From positions 144,494-208,493 of the forward strand of contig VXRC01000024.1 in the NCBI GenBank assembly GCA_009838645.1: DNA of 64,000 bases, written 5' to 3'. Under the pieces are notes generated by a model, which worked only from the letters and a program-made list of their open reading frames with translations, ran no database searches and was not told where the DNA came from. Position numbers and translations under genes: made by a program. Positions 1-7,957 of this stretch are shown one piece after another. Position 1 is the stretch's first letter. Every line of letters begins with the position of its first letter. Origin of the DNA: Gemmatimonadota bacterium (GTDB taxonomy: Bacteria > JAAXHH01).

Positions 1-414
1 ATCGCCGATGTGGAGATGACCGGCCAGCAGCGCGGCGGACTCCTTCACGCCCGCGCCGTCCAGCCGGGCCCGGCGCCCCGCGTGCATGCGCACCGGCAGG
101 ATGATGTTGTCGAGCACCGACAGGTAAGGGATGAGGTTGAACATCTGGAAGACATAGCCGATGTGCTCCGCCCGGAAGGCGTCCCGCTGTGGGGCCGAGA
201 GTGAGGCGAGGTCCTCGCCCAGCACCGTGACGTCGCCCTCGTTCGCTTCCAGGACCCCCGCCAGCACGCCGAGCAGCGTCGTTTTGCCGCTGCCGCTGGG
301 GCCGAACAGGAACGCGCGTGTCCCCCGTTCGAGGGCCAGCTCGGGGATGTCCAGCACCCAAGGGCCGCCGCCGTAGCGGAAGCGCAGATGCCGGATGTCG
401 ATGGCGAGGCTCAT
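1..414 (-). CDS. LolD-type ABC transporter ATP-binding protein (partial)
   Basis: The first ~138 residues of an ABC ATPase are present; the rest lies beyond the window edge. Residues 1-10 read MSLAIDIRHL, followed by a Walker A motif GPSGSGKTT near residues 38-46 and a Q-loop (VFQMFNLIPYLS) near residue 90, which is typical of the LolD/MacB/FtsE group working with an FtsX-type permease. The Walker B and signature motifs would fall outside. The DUF3299 gene lies just upstream on the same strand; LolD-like ATPases and DUF3299 proteins recur together in small export or metal-linked operons (from memory, the zinc-regulated zrg operon of Vibrio). The substrate cannot be told from this fragment. 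Confidence 0.88.
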   Translation of the reverse strand, partial: MSLAIDIRHLRFRYGGGPWVLDIPELALERGTRAFLFGPSGSGKTTLLGVLAGVLEANEGDVTVLGEDLASLSAPQRDAFRAEHIGYVFQMFNLIPYLSVLDNIILPVRMHAGRRARLDGAGVKESAALLAGHLHIGD

Positions 415-602
415 CTAAAACATATTCCTGCGAATCGTAGCTTCAAAAAAACCGGCGCATCCCCGGAAAAAGCGAGTGCGCGCGCTGAATGCATGCAGGC
501 GTCCTGGTCGTGTCGAGCAGGCGTCCACATCGTGACGTGCGGATGTTCGCGTCGCGTCATGTACGTGTTCGCGTCGCATGTTGCCGGCGTCCGCGTCGCG
601 GA

Positions 603-1130
603 TCAATACTCGTATGGATAGACCCGCTTGCCGGTGATGGTGAAGCCGACGTAGCCGTACACGCTCTTGGTCATCTCGATCTTGAGCACGCCTTCGACCC
701 ACACCGGGTTCCACCCGTTTAAAAACGCCCATTTGTCCTTTTCCATCTCGATGTAGATGAGCTGGTTGGGCGGGGGAGGCGGCGTATGGATGCAGGCGCC
801 GACATAGGGTACGAGGAGGAACTCCGTTACCGAGGACGCCCAGTCTTCAAGCGGTACCGCAAATCCAGGGACCTTGACGACTTTACCGTCGAGTTCCGCC
901 AACTCCTCGCCCGGCTTGCCGGTGCGGTAGTTGAGGCTGGCCAGGAGGTGCCAGCCCACCTTGATGGGCTCGTCGGCCGGCGCGACCGGCGGTGCGTACG
1001 CCGGTGCGTCGACCGGGGGCTCCGGATCGGCCTTCGGGACGGCCTCCGGAGGTTCGGGCACAATGCTGAGGGTTACCACGACCAGCAGGGCGGCGGATAC
1101 AAAGAGTAGTTTACGGGTGACGCCGATCAT
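603..1130 (-). CDS. DUF3299 domain secreted protein
   Basis: A 175-residue exported protein. The ATG at 1130 is chosen because a GGAG sits 7 bases upstream and the product then opens with a signal peptide (MIGVTRKLLFVSAALLVVVT); an in-frame ATG at 1175 would put 15 polar residues ahead of it and would overlap the predicted -10 region. A Pro/Ala-rich linker (about residues 26-50) leads into the DUF3299 core: the stretch from GWHLL, GKVVKVPGFAVPLE, LLVPYVGACIHTPPPPPNQ to GYVGFTITGKRV. The Cys-x-His in ACIHTPPPPPNQ is a conserved family feature that could bind metal. It is probably periplasmic or envelope-bound and co-transcribed with the downstream ABC ATPase. Function of the family is not firmly known. 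Confidence 0.85.
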   Translation of the reverse strand: MIGVTRKLLFVSAALLVVVTLSIVPEPPEAVPKADPEPPVDAPAYAPPVAPADEPIKVGWHLLASLNYRTGKPGEELAELDGKVVKVPGFAVPLEDWASSVTEFLLVPYVGACIHTPPPPPNQLIYIEMEKDKWAFLNGWNPVWVEGVLKIEMTKSVYGYVGFTITGKRVYPYEY

Positions 1131-1163
1131 CGAAAAACTCCGGTTGTCAGGTCGTCTGTTCGA

Positions 1164-1193
1164 TATATATAGCATTCAGCCAACTATTGGCAA
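1164..1193 (-). promoter_or_regulatory. Probable sigma-70 promoter for the DUF3299/ABC ATPase genes
   Basis: On the minus strand TTGCCA (1193-1188) is followed after 16 bases by TATATA (1171-1166), with a second overlapping TATATA at 18 bases. Transcription would begin near 1157, leaving a short leader before the ATG at 1130. The region between the two divergent genes is clearly AT-rich compared with its surroundings. Not experimentally supported. Confidence 0.45.
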
Positions 1194-1234
1194 TATAAAT
1201 GTATATGTTCCGTTTAACGCGTTAACTGCTTGAA

Positions 1235-2083
1235 ATGAAAACACGAGCCTGTCATTTCCATCTGATCCTTCTCCTGGCGTTCGCGACTCCCGCTTGCGAC
1301 AAACCGACGTCCAGCGTCTTCAGCGAACTGCAGATCCGGCTTGCGGCGCAGTCACCGAACCAGCAGCACGTCGGATCCGTAGTCGTGCGATTCTCCGAGA
1401 TGGCCGTTCGCTCCGCCGCGAACAGCGAGTACGGGACCCCTGGCGCCGTGCCCCACACGATCGACCTGGCCGAACTCGGCGGGAGTGAAACCCGTATCCT
1501 GGACGTGTTTTCCGTGGCCGAAGGCAGGTACGACGCGGCACGGCTCAAACTCGACGGCGTAACCGTGACGCTGACGAACGGTTCGCAGTTCAGCGAGGTG
1601 TTCTCGCCACCACTCGGCGTGGAGATCGTCGTCCAGGGATCTACCCCCGTAGTCGTCGAGCGAAATCGAAAGGCCGATGCGGTCATCGATTTCGATCCGA
1701 TGCGATCGATCACCCTCGAGGGGGACACGCGGCAGGTCCACGACATCACCGGCTTCAGGTTCCAGCCCAGGGCCCGGCTGGTCGACCTGGCGAGTTCGGG
1801 ACAGGTCTCCGGAACCGTCAAGCACGATAACGGCACGCCGGCAGTCCTCCGGGACGACGTGCCATTGCCCGGATACCCGATTACCCTCTTTCAACCCGGC
1901 GGGACGGATTCGGTGACGGTCCGTACCAATGACTCCGGCCGGTACACCGTTTTCTTCATGCCCGCCGGGTCTTACGCCATGTACGTACCGCAGACCGAAG
2001 CAACCGAAGCCTGGACATGGGAAAACATCGAGGTGACGACCGCCAGTACCACCCGCCAGGACATCGTCCTCGCCAGGCGCTGA
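1235..2083 (+). CDS. DUF4382 domain lipoprotein with carboxypeptidase-regulatory-like C-terminus
   Basis: A 282-residue lipoprotein. The signal sequence ends in a lipobox (FATPAC, Cys21). Residues ~30-180 match DUF4382: a beta-rich domain with VVVRFSEMAV, TIDLAELGGSETRILDVFSVAEGRY and an Ile-Asp-Phe-rich strand VIDFDPMRSI. Residues ~190-280 look like a carboxypeptidase-regulatory (CarboxypepD_reg) beta sandwich: GQVSGTVKHDNGTP, then SGRYTVFFMPAGSYAMYVP and the ending DIVLARR. It is likely tethered to a membrane facing the periplasm or outside. It is transcribed away from the DUF3299 gene across an AT-rich divergent region. No catalytic residues are evident; a structural or binding role is a guess. 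Confidence 0.82.
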   Translation: MKTRACHFHLILLLAFATPACDKPTSSVFSELQIRLAAQSPNQQHVGSVVVRFSEMAVRSAANSEYGTPGAVPHTIDLAELGGSETRILDVFSVAEGRYDAARLKLDGVTVTLTNGSQFSEVFSPPLGVEIVVQGSTPVVVERNRKADAVIDFDPMRSITLEGDTRQVHDITGFRFQPRARLVDLASSGQVSGTVKHDNGTPAVLRDDVPLPGYPITLFQPGGTDSVTVRTNDSGRYTVFFMPAGSYAMYVPQTEATEAWTWENIEVTTASTTRQDIVLARR

Positions 2084-2142
2084 AGTCGCGGCCGGGCGGC
2101 TGATCTCGCCAGGCGCTGAAGTCGCGGCCGGGCGGCTGATCT
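2071..2142 (+). repeat. Perfect 36-bp tandem repeat spanning the stop codon of the DUF4382 gene
   Basis: Two identical head-to-tail copies of 36 bp (2071-2106 and 2107-2142), each containing CGCCAGGCGCTGAAG. The first copy encodes the last codons and the TGA at 2081-2083; the second lies in the 3' untranslated region and therefore repeats the coding end. Identity extends a few bases on each side of the units, as expected for a slippage-type duplication. Confidence 0.9.
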
Positions 2143-2282
2143 CGCGGGAAATGAAGCCTTGACGGTACCGGGACCGGCCTGCACATTGTCTTTCTGTTTT
2201 CAAGGAAAATGGCTGGTCCGAATGCGAGCGATTCCGATACCGCGGCCCGGTGCGCCTGCCACCGCGTGGGAAGGGGCGTTTG

Positions 2283-3299
2283 ATGGCTTTTTACATGTAC
2301 CTGTCCATTACCGGCGAGGGTAAAATCACCCTTTATGAAATGGACCCGGACAGCGGCGGACTGACCTTCAAGGAAGATGTCGCCGCGGGCGCCGGCGTGA
2401 TGCCCCTGGTTGCGGGTGACGGCCTTGAACGTCTGTACGCCGGACTGCGCGGCGAGCCATCGGTACAGACCTACAGCCTGGATCGTGGAACGGGCCGCAT
2501 CACGCTGCTGGGCACCACGCCTTTCGACTGGGACACGACGTACATGTCCCTGGACAACACCGGCCGATTCTTGCTGTCGGCTTCCAACGGGCACGCCGTG
2601 GCGGGCGTCCATGCCATCGGTGACGACGGCATCGTCCAGAAAGCGCCGGTGGACCGGCAAAAGACGGCGCGGGGCGCCCACTACATCCAGACCGACCGGT
2701 CGAACCGTTTCGCCTTCGTGCCCCACGTGTCCGAATCGAACACGATCTGCCAGTTCAAGTTCGACGAGCACACCGGCAGGCTGACACCGAACGATCCGCC
2801 CCGGGTGGAGCAGCCCCCGGATACCGAGCCGCGGCATTATTGCCACCATCCCACGCTGGACGTGCTGTACGTCGACAACGAGAAGGCAAGCAGCGTGACG
2901 GCCTACCGGTTCGATCCGGACCGGGGGACGCTGGAGGCGATGCAGACGGTGTCGACGTTACCCGCGGGTTTCACCTGCGAGAACACCTGCGCGCAGTTCC
3001 ATATCCATCCGACCGGCCGGTTCGTATACGTGAGCAACCGGGGCCATGACAGCATTGCCGGATTCGCGATCGACCAGGACTCCGGACTGCTGCGTGCCAT
3101 CGGGCAGGCGCCGACCGAGAAGACGCCCCGCGCCTTCAACCTGGACCCGCAGGGCCGGTTTCTCTACGCCGCGGGACAGGCAGAAGGAAGACTGGCGTCC
3201 TACCGAATCGACCAGGACACCGGCGCGCTTGCGCCGCTCGACGTGTACGACGTAGGACCTTCGCCGGCCTGGGTGATGGTTCTGGATATGGATGCGTAA
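2283..3299 (+). CDS. Lactonase family protein (seven-bladed beta-propeller)
   Basis: 338 residues starting MAFYMYLSITGEGKI. This ATG has a GGAAGGGG ribosome site 8 bases upstream; an earlier in-frame ATG at 2250 lacks one. The protein is built of repeating blades with the 'G-x-L-x(n)-D-x-x-G' pattern of the 6-phosphogluconolactonase-like (YbhE/lactonase, PF10282) family: FYMYLS, RLYAGLRGEPSVQTYSLDR, FVYVSNRGHDSIAGFAIDQ, FLYAAGQAEGRLASYRID. No signal peptide is seen, so it is probably cytoplasmic. It is 19 bp upstream of the amidohydrolase gene and co-directional with it and the DapA-like gene, suggesting a shared catabolic operon in which lactone ring opening, cyclic amide hydrolysis and aldol cleavage act on one substrate or related ones. 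The substrate is unknown. Confidence 0.88.
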   Translation: MAFYMYLSITGEGKITLYEMDPDSGGLTFKEDVAAGAGVMPLVAGDGLERLYAGLRGEPSVQTYSLDRGTGRITLLGTTPFDWDTTYMSLDNTGRFLLSASNGHAVAGVHAIGDDGIVQKAPVDRQKTARGAHYIQTDRSNRFAFVPHVSESNTICQFKFDEHTGRLTPNDPPRVEQPPDTEPRHYCHHPTLDVLYVDNEKASSVTAYRFDPDRGTLEAMQTVSTLPAGFTCENTCAQFHIHPTGRFVYVSNRGHDSIAGFAIDQDSGLLRAIGQAPTEKTPRAFNLDPQGRFLYAAGQAEGRLASYRIDQDTGALAPLDVYDVGPSPAWVMVLDMDA

Positions 3300-3318
3300 G
3301 GACCGACGGGAGTAAGCC

Positions 3319-4695
3319 ATGGCATCCACCTTTGATCTCCTCGTAACCGACGGCCTGGTCGTCAACCAGGATGGCGTGACACCCGCCACGATCGCCGTGC
3401 GGGACGGACGCATCGCGGGCGTGCTCGAACCCGCCGCCAGGCCCGACAGCGCACAGCAGCTTTCCGCGAAGGGCCTGCACGTGCTGCCCGGCCTGATCGA
3501 TCCCCACGTGCATCTCCGGTCGCCCGGCCACGAAGAGCGGGAAGACCCCGTATCCGGCACGAGCGCCGCGGCCGCCGGCGGCATCACGACCCTGCTCGAG
3601 ATGCCCATCTCTCCGGTCGCTGCCAGCTCCGCCGAGGGTCTCCGCACGCGGGGCGAGGCCATCGGCGCGCATGCGCTGATCGATTTCGGTCTCTACGGCG
3701 CGGCCGGCCATGAGAACGTGGACCTCATCGCCGAGGTGGCCGAGGCGGGCGCCGTGGCCTTCAAGACCTTCCTGACCGCGCCCCCGACCCATCGCGAGGG
3801 TGAGTTCTTCGGCCTCTGGTGCCTGGACTACTCGCTGCTGCGGGACGTCATGGCCGCCACGGCCGCCACGGGCCTGCGCCACAGCTTCCACTGCGAGAAC
3901 TGGCCCATGATCGAGACGCTCATCGCACGGCTGTCCGCCCAGGGCCGCAACGACGGCCTGGCCCACGCGGAAAGCCGGCCCTCCATCGTTGAAGACACCT
4001 CGGTCGCCGTCATGATGAGCCTGGCCGCCGAGGCGGGCGGTCCGGTGGAAGTCGTGCACCTGTCGAGCCCGCGGGCCGCGCAGATGGTGAAGGAGGCCAA
4101 GGCGCGGGGCCTCGACGTCATCGCCGAGACCTGTCCCCAGTACCTCTTTCTGACCGACCAGGTCCTGGCCGCGCACCGCGGCTTCGCCAAGTGCAACCCG
4201 GCCCTGCGGCCGGCCGAAGAGGTCGAAGCGCTCTGGTCCTACCTGCACGACGGCACCCTGGAGTTCGTCGGCAGCGACCATTCCCCATTCCGGCCGGAAG
4301 AGAAGGAAGGGGACGATATCTTCGCCATTCCGCCCGGCCTGCCCGGCCTGGAATCCATGGCGCCCCTGATGCTGACCGCCGTCAACGACGGCCGCCTGTC
4401 GATCACCGATCTGGTGCGGCTGATGTCGACCCGCCAGGCCGAGATTTTCCGGCTTCCGGGCAAAGGACGCATCGCCATCGGTAACGACGCCGATCTCACC
4501 TTTGTGGACCTGGACGCGCGGTGGACTTTCGACCGGAACCAGTGCTTCACCAAGGCGAGGGATGTCATGCGCATCGTGCACGGCATGCCCATGAAGGGCC
4601 GCGTCCAGCGCACCATGGTGCGGGGGGAGACGGTGTACGAGGACGGCAAGATCACGGGCCGGCCCGGTTACGGCCGCTGGCTTACGCCCAACTGA
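3319..4695 (+). CDS. Dihydroorotase/allantoinase-family cyclic amidohydrolase
   Basis: 458 residues, a metal-dependent amidohydrolase of the dihydroorotase/allantoinase/hydantoinase group. Metal ligands are visible in order: His63 and His65 (DPHVHLR), the carboxylated Lys149 (VAFKTFL), a His in RHSFHCEN (188/191), His247 (VVHLSS) and Asp320 (VGSDHSP). ETCPQYLFLT near 270 is typical of allantoinase-like members. Length fits the family (430-470). The start ATG follows GGGAGTAAGCC. It lies between a lactonase and a DapA-family gene on the same strand, not near pyrimidine genes, so a catabolic cyclic-ureide or imide substrate is more likely than dihydroorotate; this is inference. Confidence 0.88.
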   Translation: MASTFDLLVTDGLVVNQDGVTPATIAVRDGRIAGVLEPAARPDSAQQLSAKGLHVLPGLIDPHVHLRSPGHEEREDPVSGTSAAAAGGITTLLEMPISPVAASSAEGLRTRGEAIGAHALIDFGLYGAAGHENVDLIAEVAEAGAVAFKTFLTAPPTHREGEFFGLWCLDYSLLRDVMAATAATGLRHSFHCENWPMIETLIARLSAQGRNDGLAHAESRPSIVEDTSVAVMMSLAAEAGGPVEVVHLSSPRAAQMVKEAKARGLDVIAETCPQYLFLTDQVLAAHRGFAKCNPALRPAEEVEALWSYLHDGTLEFVGSDHSPFRPEEKEGDDIFAIPPGLPGLESMAPLMLTAVNDGRLSITDLVRLMSTRQAEIFRLPGKGRIAIGNDADLTFVDLDARWTFDRNQCFTKARDVMRIVHGMPMKGRVQRTMVRGETVYEDGKITGRPGYGRWLTPN

Positions 4696-4727
4696 CCGCG
4701 GAAACCCGGCTGATCGAAAGGACAAAA

Positions 4728-5621
4728 ATGGCAGTTCCAGATCCCAGGGGCGTATACACCATTGCGCCGACGCCCTTTGAAGAAGACGGCAGCCTGGATA
4801 CGGGCAGCCTCTCGACCCTGACCAACTTCCTCATCGACCTGGGGATCGACGGGATCACCGTCCTGGGTGTCATGGGTGAAACCAGCAAACTGGTCGAAGC
4901 CGAACGGGACCGGGTCATCGCCGGCGTGGTCGAAGCCGCCGCGGGTCGGATCCCGGTCTGCGCCGGAACCAGCCACACGGGGACGGACGGATGCGTCGCG
5001 CTCAGCCGGAGGGCCGAGGAACTGGGCGCCTCCTCGCTCATGGTGGCGCCGTCGAAGCTGGCCAGGGGCACGGACGAGGCCCTGCTCGCCCACTACCTAA
5101 AGGTGGCCGACGCCGTATCCATACCCCTCGTGATCCAGGACCATCCCACCAGCAGCGGCGTCCAGATGAGTATCGACTTCGTCGCGACCGTCGCCGACCG
5201 GTCTCCGCAATGCCGCTTTCTCAAGCTGGAAGAAGAACCGTCGCCGCGCAAGGCCAGCCAGGTGCTCGCGGCCAACCCCGACGTGGAGATCTTCGGCGGC
5301 CTGGGCGGCGTCATGCTCCTGGAGGAACTCCGCCACGGGTGCATGGGCACCATGACCGGCTTCGCCTACCCCGATATACTGAAGGACATCCACACGAAGT
5401 ACATGTCGGGCGACGTCGACGGCGCCACCGAGACCTTCTACCGGTATTGCCCATTGATCCGCTTCGAAGGCCAGCCCGGCATCGGGCTGTCCATCCGCAA
5501 GAACGTCTACCAGCGGCGCGGCGCCATCAAGACCGCCCGGGCGCGCCAGCCCTTCGTCCCCCTGGACGACGGGACCCTGGCGGACCTGAACGATCTGCTG
5601 ACGAGACTCGGGTTGGAGTGA
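4728..5621 (+). CDS. DapA-family (dihydrodipicolinate synthase/N-acetylneuraminate lyase) aldolase, atypical
   Basis: 297 residues, a TIM-barrel class I aldolase of the DHDPS/NAL superfamily. The start ATG is preceded by GAAAGGACAAAA; a longer open frame upstream overlaps the previous gene and lacks the family fold. The Schiff-base lysine is Lys166 (CRFLKLEEE). The usual YNxP motif that supplies the catalytic tyrosine is replaced by IQDHPTS (Asp138), and GTTGE is replaced by GVMGETSKL. The enzyme therefore is unlikely to be lysine-biosynthetic DapA and more likely catalyses aldol cleavage or dehydration in a catabolic route. It is the third gene of the trio with lactonase and amidohydrolase, 32 bp after the latter. 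Confidence 0.87.
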   Translation: MAVPDPRGVYTIAPTPFEEDGSLDTGSLSTLTNFLIDLGIDGITVLGVMGETSKLVEAERDRVIAGVVEAAAGRIPVCAGTSHTGTDGCVALSRRAEELGASSLMVAPSKLARGTDEALLAHYLKVADAVSIPLVIQDHPTSSGVQMSIDFVATVADRSPQCRFLKLEEEPSPRKASQVLAANPDVEIFGGLGGVMLLEELRHGCMGTMTGFAYPDILKDIHTKYMSGDVDGATETFYRYCPLIRFEGQPGIGLSIRKNVYQRRGAIKTARARQPFVPLDDGTLADLNDLLTRLGLE

Positions 5622-5637
5622 TCGCAGAGGGAACCGC

Positions 5638-6615
5638 TCAATCCCGCCAGTCGAGCAGGACCCCCAGCGCTTCGCCCGGTTTCTGATAGAGCAGCGCGAA
5701 GGCCTCTGCTGCCTCGTGCCAGGGGAAACGGTGCGTGGTCATTCGATCGGTCAGGATCGCGCCCGACGCGAGGAGTTCCATGGCGCGGCGGGACTGGCGG
5801 GCCCCCGCACGCGTCCGGTAGTACCCGCCCAGTAATTTGCGCCCCTGGATTTTGTTCGAAGGCAGCGAAAGCGGCTGGTCCTCGTAGAGCCCGATCAGGT
5901 GCATCAGCCCGCCAAGGGCCAGCATGTCGAGACCCTGACCGAAGGCGGCCGGACCCGCGGGACCGCCCACGGCGTAGATCACGATATCGGCGCCGAGGCC
6001 GTTGGTCAGGCGCTTCACGGCCCTTACGGGATCTTCCTCGCGTGCGTTGATCACCGTGTCGGCGCCGCATTCCGCAGCCATGGCGCACCGGTTGGCCAGC
6101 GCGTCCACGGCCACCGCCCTGCCCACACCATTCGCCTTGATGACCTGAAGGATCAGGTTGCCCACGAGACCCTGGCCGAGCACGACCACGGTGTCATGGG
6201 GCTTGATATCCTCCAACTCCACCCAGGTGACCGCGCTGCCCGTCAGCGGATAGTAGGGGGCGCGGTCGAAGGAAAGGTCCGCCGGCATGGGCATGACGAT
6301 GGTCTGGTCCCAGGGAAAAACGAGCCGGGCCGGCCGGACCACGTACTGGGCGTGGGGCGCCAGGGCGACGACGCGATCGCCGGTTTCCAGGTGTTCGACC
6401 CCTTGCCCCAGCGCATCCACCGTCCCCGCCATGGAATAGCCCATGATGTCCGGGCTCACGGCGTGTTCCCGCGTGTACCGGCCGCCGAGTTCGGAACCCC
6501 GGCTGATGAGGCTGCACGCCGCCTTGATCCGGATCTCTCCGGGACCGGGTTCGGGAATCGGTACTTCCTCGAGTTCGATCCGGTGGAGCCCCTCGGGCTT
6601 GATGACGCGTTTCAT
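5638..6615 (-). CDS. Zinc-type alcohol dehydrogenase-like (MDR superfamily) oxidoreductase
   Basis: 325 residues from MKRVIKPEGL. The N-terminal GroES-like domain has IPEPGPGEIRIKAACSLISRGSELGG: the catalytic-zinc Cys-Gly-T-D/S segment of classical alcohol dehydrogenases is replaced by an SxISRGSE pattern, as in a zinc-free MDR subgroup annotated as 'zinc-binding dehydrogenase'. The structural-zinc cysteine loop is also absent. The Rossmann domain has VVLGQGLVGNLILQVIKANG (near 155-175), the NAD(P)-binding glycine motif. It converges on the DapA-like gene with only 16 bp between stops. The substrate is unknown; an oxidation step on the same carbohydrate-like pathway is possible but not shown. 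Confidence 0.85.
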   Translation of the reverse strand: MKRVIKPEGLHRIELEEVPIPEPGPGEIRIKAACSLISRGSELGGRYTREHAVSPDIMGYSMAGTVDALGQGVEHLETGDRVVALAPHAQYVVRPARLVFPWDQTIVMPMPADLSFDRAPYYPLTGSAVTWVELEDIKPHDTVVVLGQGLVGNLILQVIKANGVGRAVAVDALANRCAMAAECGADTVINAREEDPVRAVKRLTNGLGADIVIYAVGGPAGPAAFGQGLDMLALGGLMHLIGLYEDQPLSLPSNKIQGRKLLGGYYRTRAGARQSRRAMELLASGAILTDRMTTHRFPWHEAAEAFALLYQKPGEALGVLLDWRD

Positions 6616-6647
6616 GGTTGAGATCTGCTTTCCGTCAAACCCCAAAA

Positions 6648-7025
6648 TCAATCCAATGTGAACTTCGCCAGGGTTCTTTGTACGTCGGTGACGTCAATTC
6701 CCTTTTTGAACTCTTTCTTAACCGGCAATTCGTTACCTGAAATCCATACTTTCATCTCGGAGTCGAGATCAATCCGCCCCGCCGTCTCAAACGAAAAATG
6801 GGCGATTGACTTATACGGAATGGAGTGGTATTCGGTCTTTTTACCGGATATCCCCTGTTTATCCACCAGGATCAGCCGCCTGTCCGTGAAAGCGAACAGG
6901 TCTCTGACCAGCTTGAAGACCCTGACCAGTTTCTCATCCTCTATCAGTATCTGCGAGAACTCCTTCTCGATCTCTTCAACTTCGACCTCCGAAGCGTTGC
7001 CCATGATGGAGTTCAGAATCGACAC
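6648..7025 (-). CDS. PH domain-containing protein (bPH_1-like)
   Basis: About 125 residues. The GTG at 7025 is preferred because AGGGAGG lies just upstream and the product then starts at SILNSIMGNASEVEVEEI, the usual beginning of short bacterial PH-domain proteins; an ATG at 7073 adds 16 residues without a ribosome site. The body shows IEDEKLVRVFKLVRDLFAFTDRRLILVDKQG, a typical bPH_1 strand pattern, and ends with QRTLAKFTLD. It is probably cytosolic; the family's role is not well defined. Upstream, at 7050-7081, a 16-bp unit (TATACACTCTCTGGTT) occurs twice in tandem. Confidence 0.82.
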   Translation of the reverse strand: MSILNSIMGNASEVEVEEIEKEFSQILIEDEKLVRVFKLVRDLFAFTDRRLILVDKQGISGKKTEYHSIPYKSIAHFSFETAGRIDLDSEMKVWISGNELPVKKEFKKGIDVTDVQRTLAKFTLD

Positions 7026-7138
7026 AATGCCTCCCTGTGGTTTCTTCCGATATACACTCTCTGGTTTATACACTCTCTGGTTCTAGCTGAACAGCACCGG
7101 TTCTTCCTGAACAGTAATGCCGGTAAAGCGGCTGTCCG

Positions 7139-7495
7139 TCAAGACCGGTCTTCCTCATCCAGTAGCGCCGCGGCCTTTCGCAGGACGTCATCCATGGCCT
7201 CGGCGGGCAATGCACAGATTCGCACTACCGCGCCGGACCGCCAGTCCACGCTTTCGAGCTGGTCGGCCAGGATGATCCCGGTCGCCGCAAGCCCCGCGGG
7301 GATCGCGACTTCGAACGGATACCCCTTCTCCTCATTGGTAATCGGACAGAAAAGGGCCAGGCCGGCCCTGCGGTTGTAGGCCTCGGGCGAAACCGCCACG
7401 GCGGGCCGCCCGGAAGGCAGGTAGGTGCCCTTCCCCGACCTGGAATAGATCCACACGATTTCACCCCGAACCGGTACGTAGCTTGATGTAGCCAT
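7139..7495 (-). CDS. mazF: MazF/PemK-type toxin (endoribonuclease)
   Basis: 118 residues with the MazF/PemK/CcdB-fold landmarks: VRGEIVWIYSR, SGRPAVAVSPEAYNRRAGLALFCPITN, YPFEVAIP and GIILADQLESVDWRSG. The conserved Arg of the strand-turn (GRPAVAVS) and the Ser/Thr region (PITN) that form the RNase site in the family are present. A clear AAGGAG ribosome site precedes the ATG by 7 bases. It follows the AbrB-type antitoxin gene by 24 bp on the same strand, the standard antitoxin-first order. By family, it cleaves mRNA at short sequences when the antitoxin is degraded; the target sequence cannot be predicted here. Confidence 0.92.
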   Translation of the reverse strand: MATSSYVPVRGEIVWIYSRSGKGTYLPSGRPAVAVSPEAYNRRAGLALFCPITNEEKGYPFEVAIPAGLAATGIILADQLESVDWRSGAVVRICALPAEAMDDVLRKAAALLDEEDRS

Positions 7496-7519
7496 TGTTC
7501 GTCTCCTTGTATCTCGCCT

Positions 7520-7747
7520 TCAGCCGTGGCTGCCGATGCTGATTCTGCCGTGCAGGTTGCGTTTCGAGATGCCCGGCAGCAGGTCGGGCAGTTTGAACCG
7601 GGTTCGTTCCAGCGGGACGAGGGTCAGTTCCTTGCCCCGGAGCACGAGTACCACCGGTGAATCGTCCCGGACGCCCATCTGGACGGCGACCGGTTTCGGG
7701 ATGCGCAGCGCAAGGCTGTTGCCCCATTTCTTCACGCGGGATTTCAT
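7520..7747 (-). CDS. mazE: MazE/AbrB-type antitoxin
   Basis: 75 residues beginning MKSRVKKWGNSLALRIPKPV, the SpoVT/AbrB swapped-hairpin DNA-binding fold of MazE antitoxins, followed by a short acidic/basic C-terminal tail that would wrap the toxin. The ATG at 7747 has a perfect AGGAGG 5-6 bases upstream; an ATG at 7813 is not supported by a ribosome site. As in other mazEF modules, the antitoxin probably represses its own promoter; an inverted repeat GTCGAG-(14)-CTCGAC sits upstream near 7831-7856 and could be an operator. Confidence 0.9.
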   Translation of the reverse strand: MKSRVKKWGNSLALRIPKPVAVQMGVRDDSPVVLVLRGKELTLVPLERTRFKLPDLLPGISKRNLHGRISIGSHG

Positions 7748-7888
7748 GCAAGCCTCCTGTGAATGTGATGTAGTGCCTCGTTTAGACACACCGCCAATGG
7801 GTGTATCTACCATGGTTCGTTAATTGATTAGTCGAGGCTATCTGAAGGGTCTCGACTGAATAGATAACGGATACGAGAATCTCCGCTG

Positions 7889-7918
7889 TTGACATGAAAC
7901 CCGTTATGTGCATATATT
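7889..7918 (+). promoter_or_regulatory. Probable sigma-70 promoter of the lone hicB-like gene
   Basis: TTGACA at 7889-7894, an 18-base spacer, and TATATT at 7913-7918. Transcription would start near 7925, about 33 bases ahead of the TTG start codon. Confidence 0.6.
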
Positions 7919-7957
7919 TGCACAAATAGGAAGAAGTAGACTACAGGAGGAATAGAG

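Noticed and set aside
544-599. Direct repeats of TGTTCGCGTCGC (544-555, 566-577) suggesting a CRISPR-like array
   Set aside because: Only two exact short copies, no regular spacers and no cas genes nearby; treated as simple local repetition.
2118-2849. Long minus-strand open frames opposite the lactonase gene
   Set aside because: They are antisense shadows of a GC-rich gene: no ribosome site, arginine/proline-biased product, no domain; the plus-strand lactonase has clear blades.
3319-4695. pyrC (pyrimidine dihydroorotase)
   Set aside because: Metal ligands would fit, but ETCPQY-type sequence, the catabolic neighbours and absence of pyrimidine genes favour an allantoinase/cyclic-imide type.
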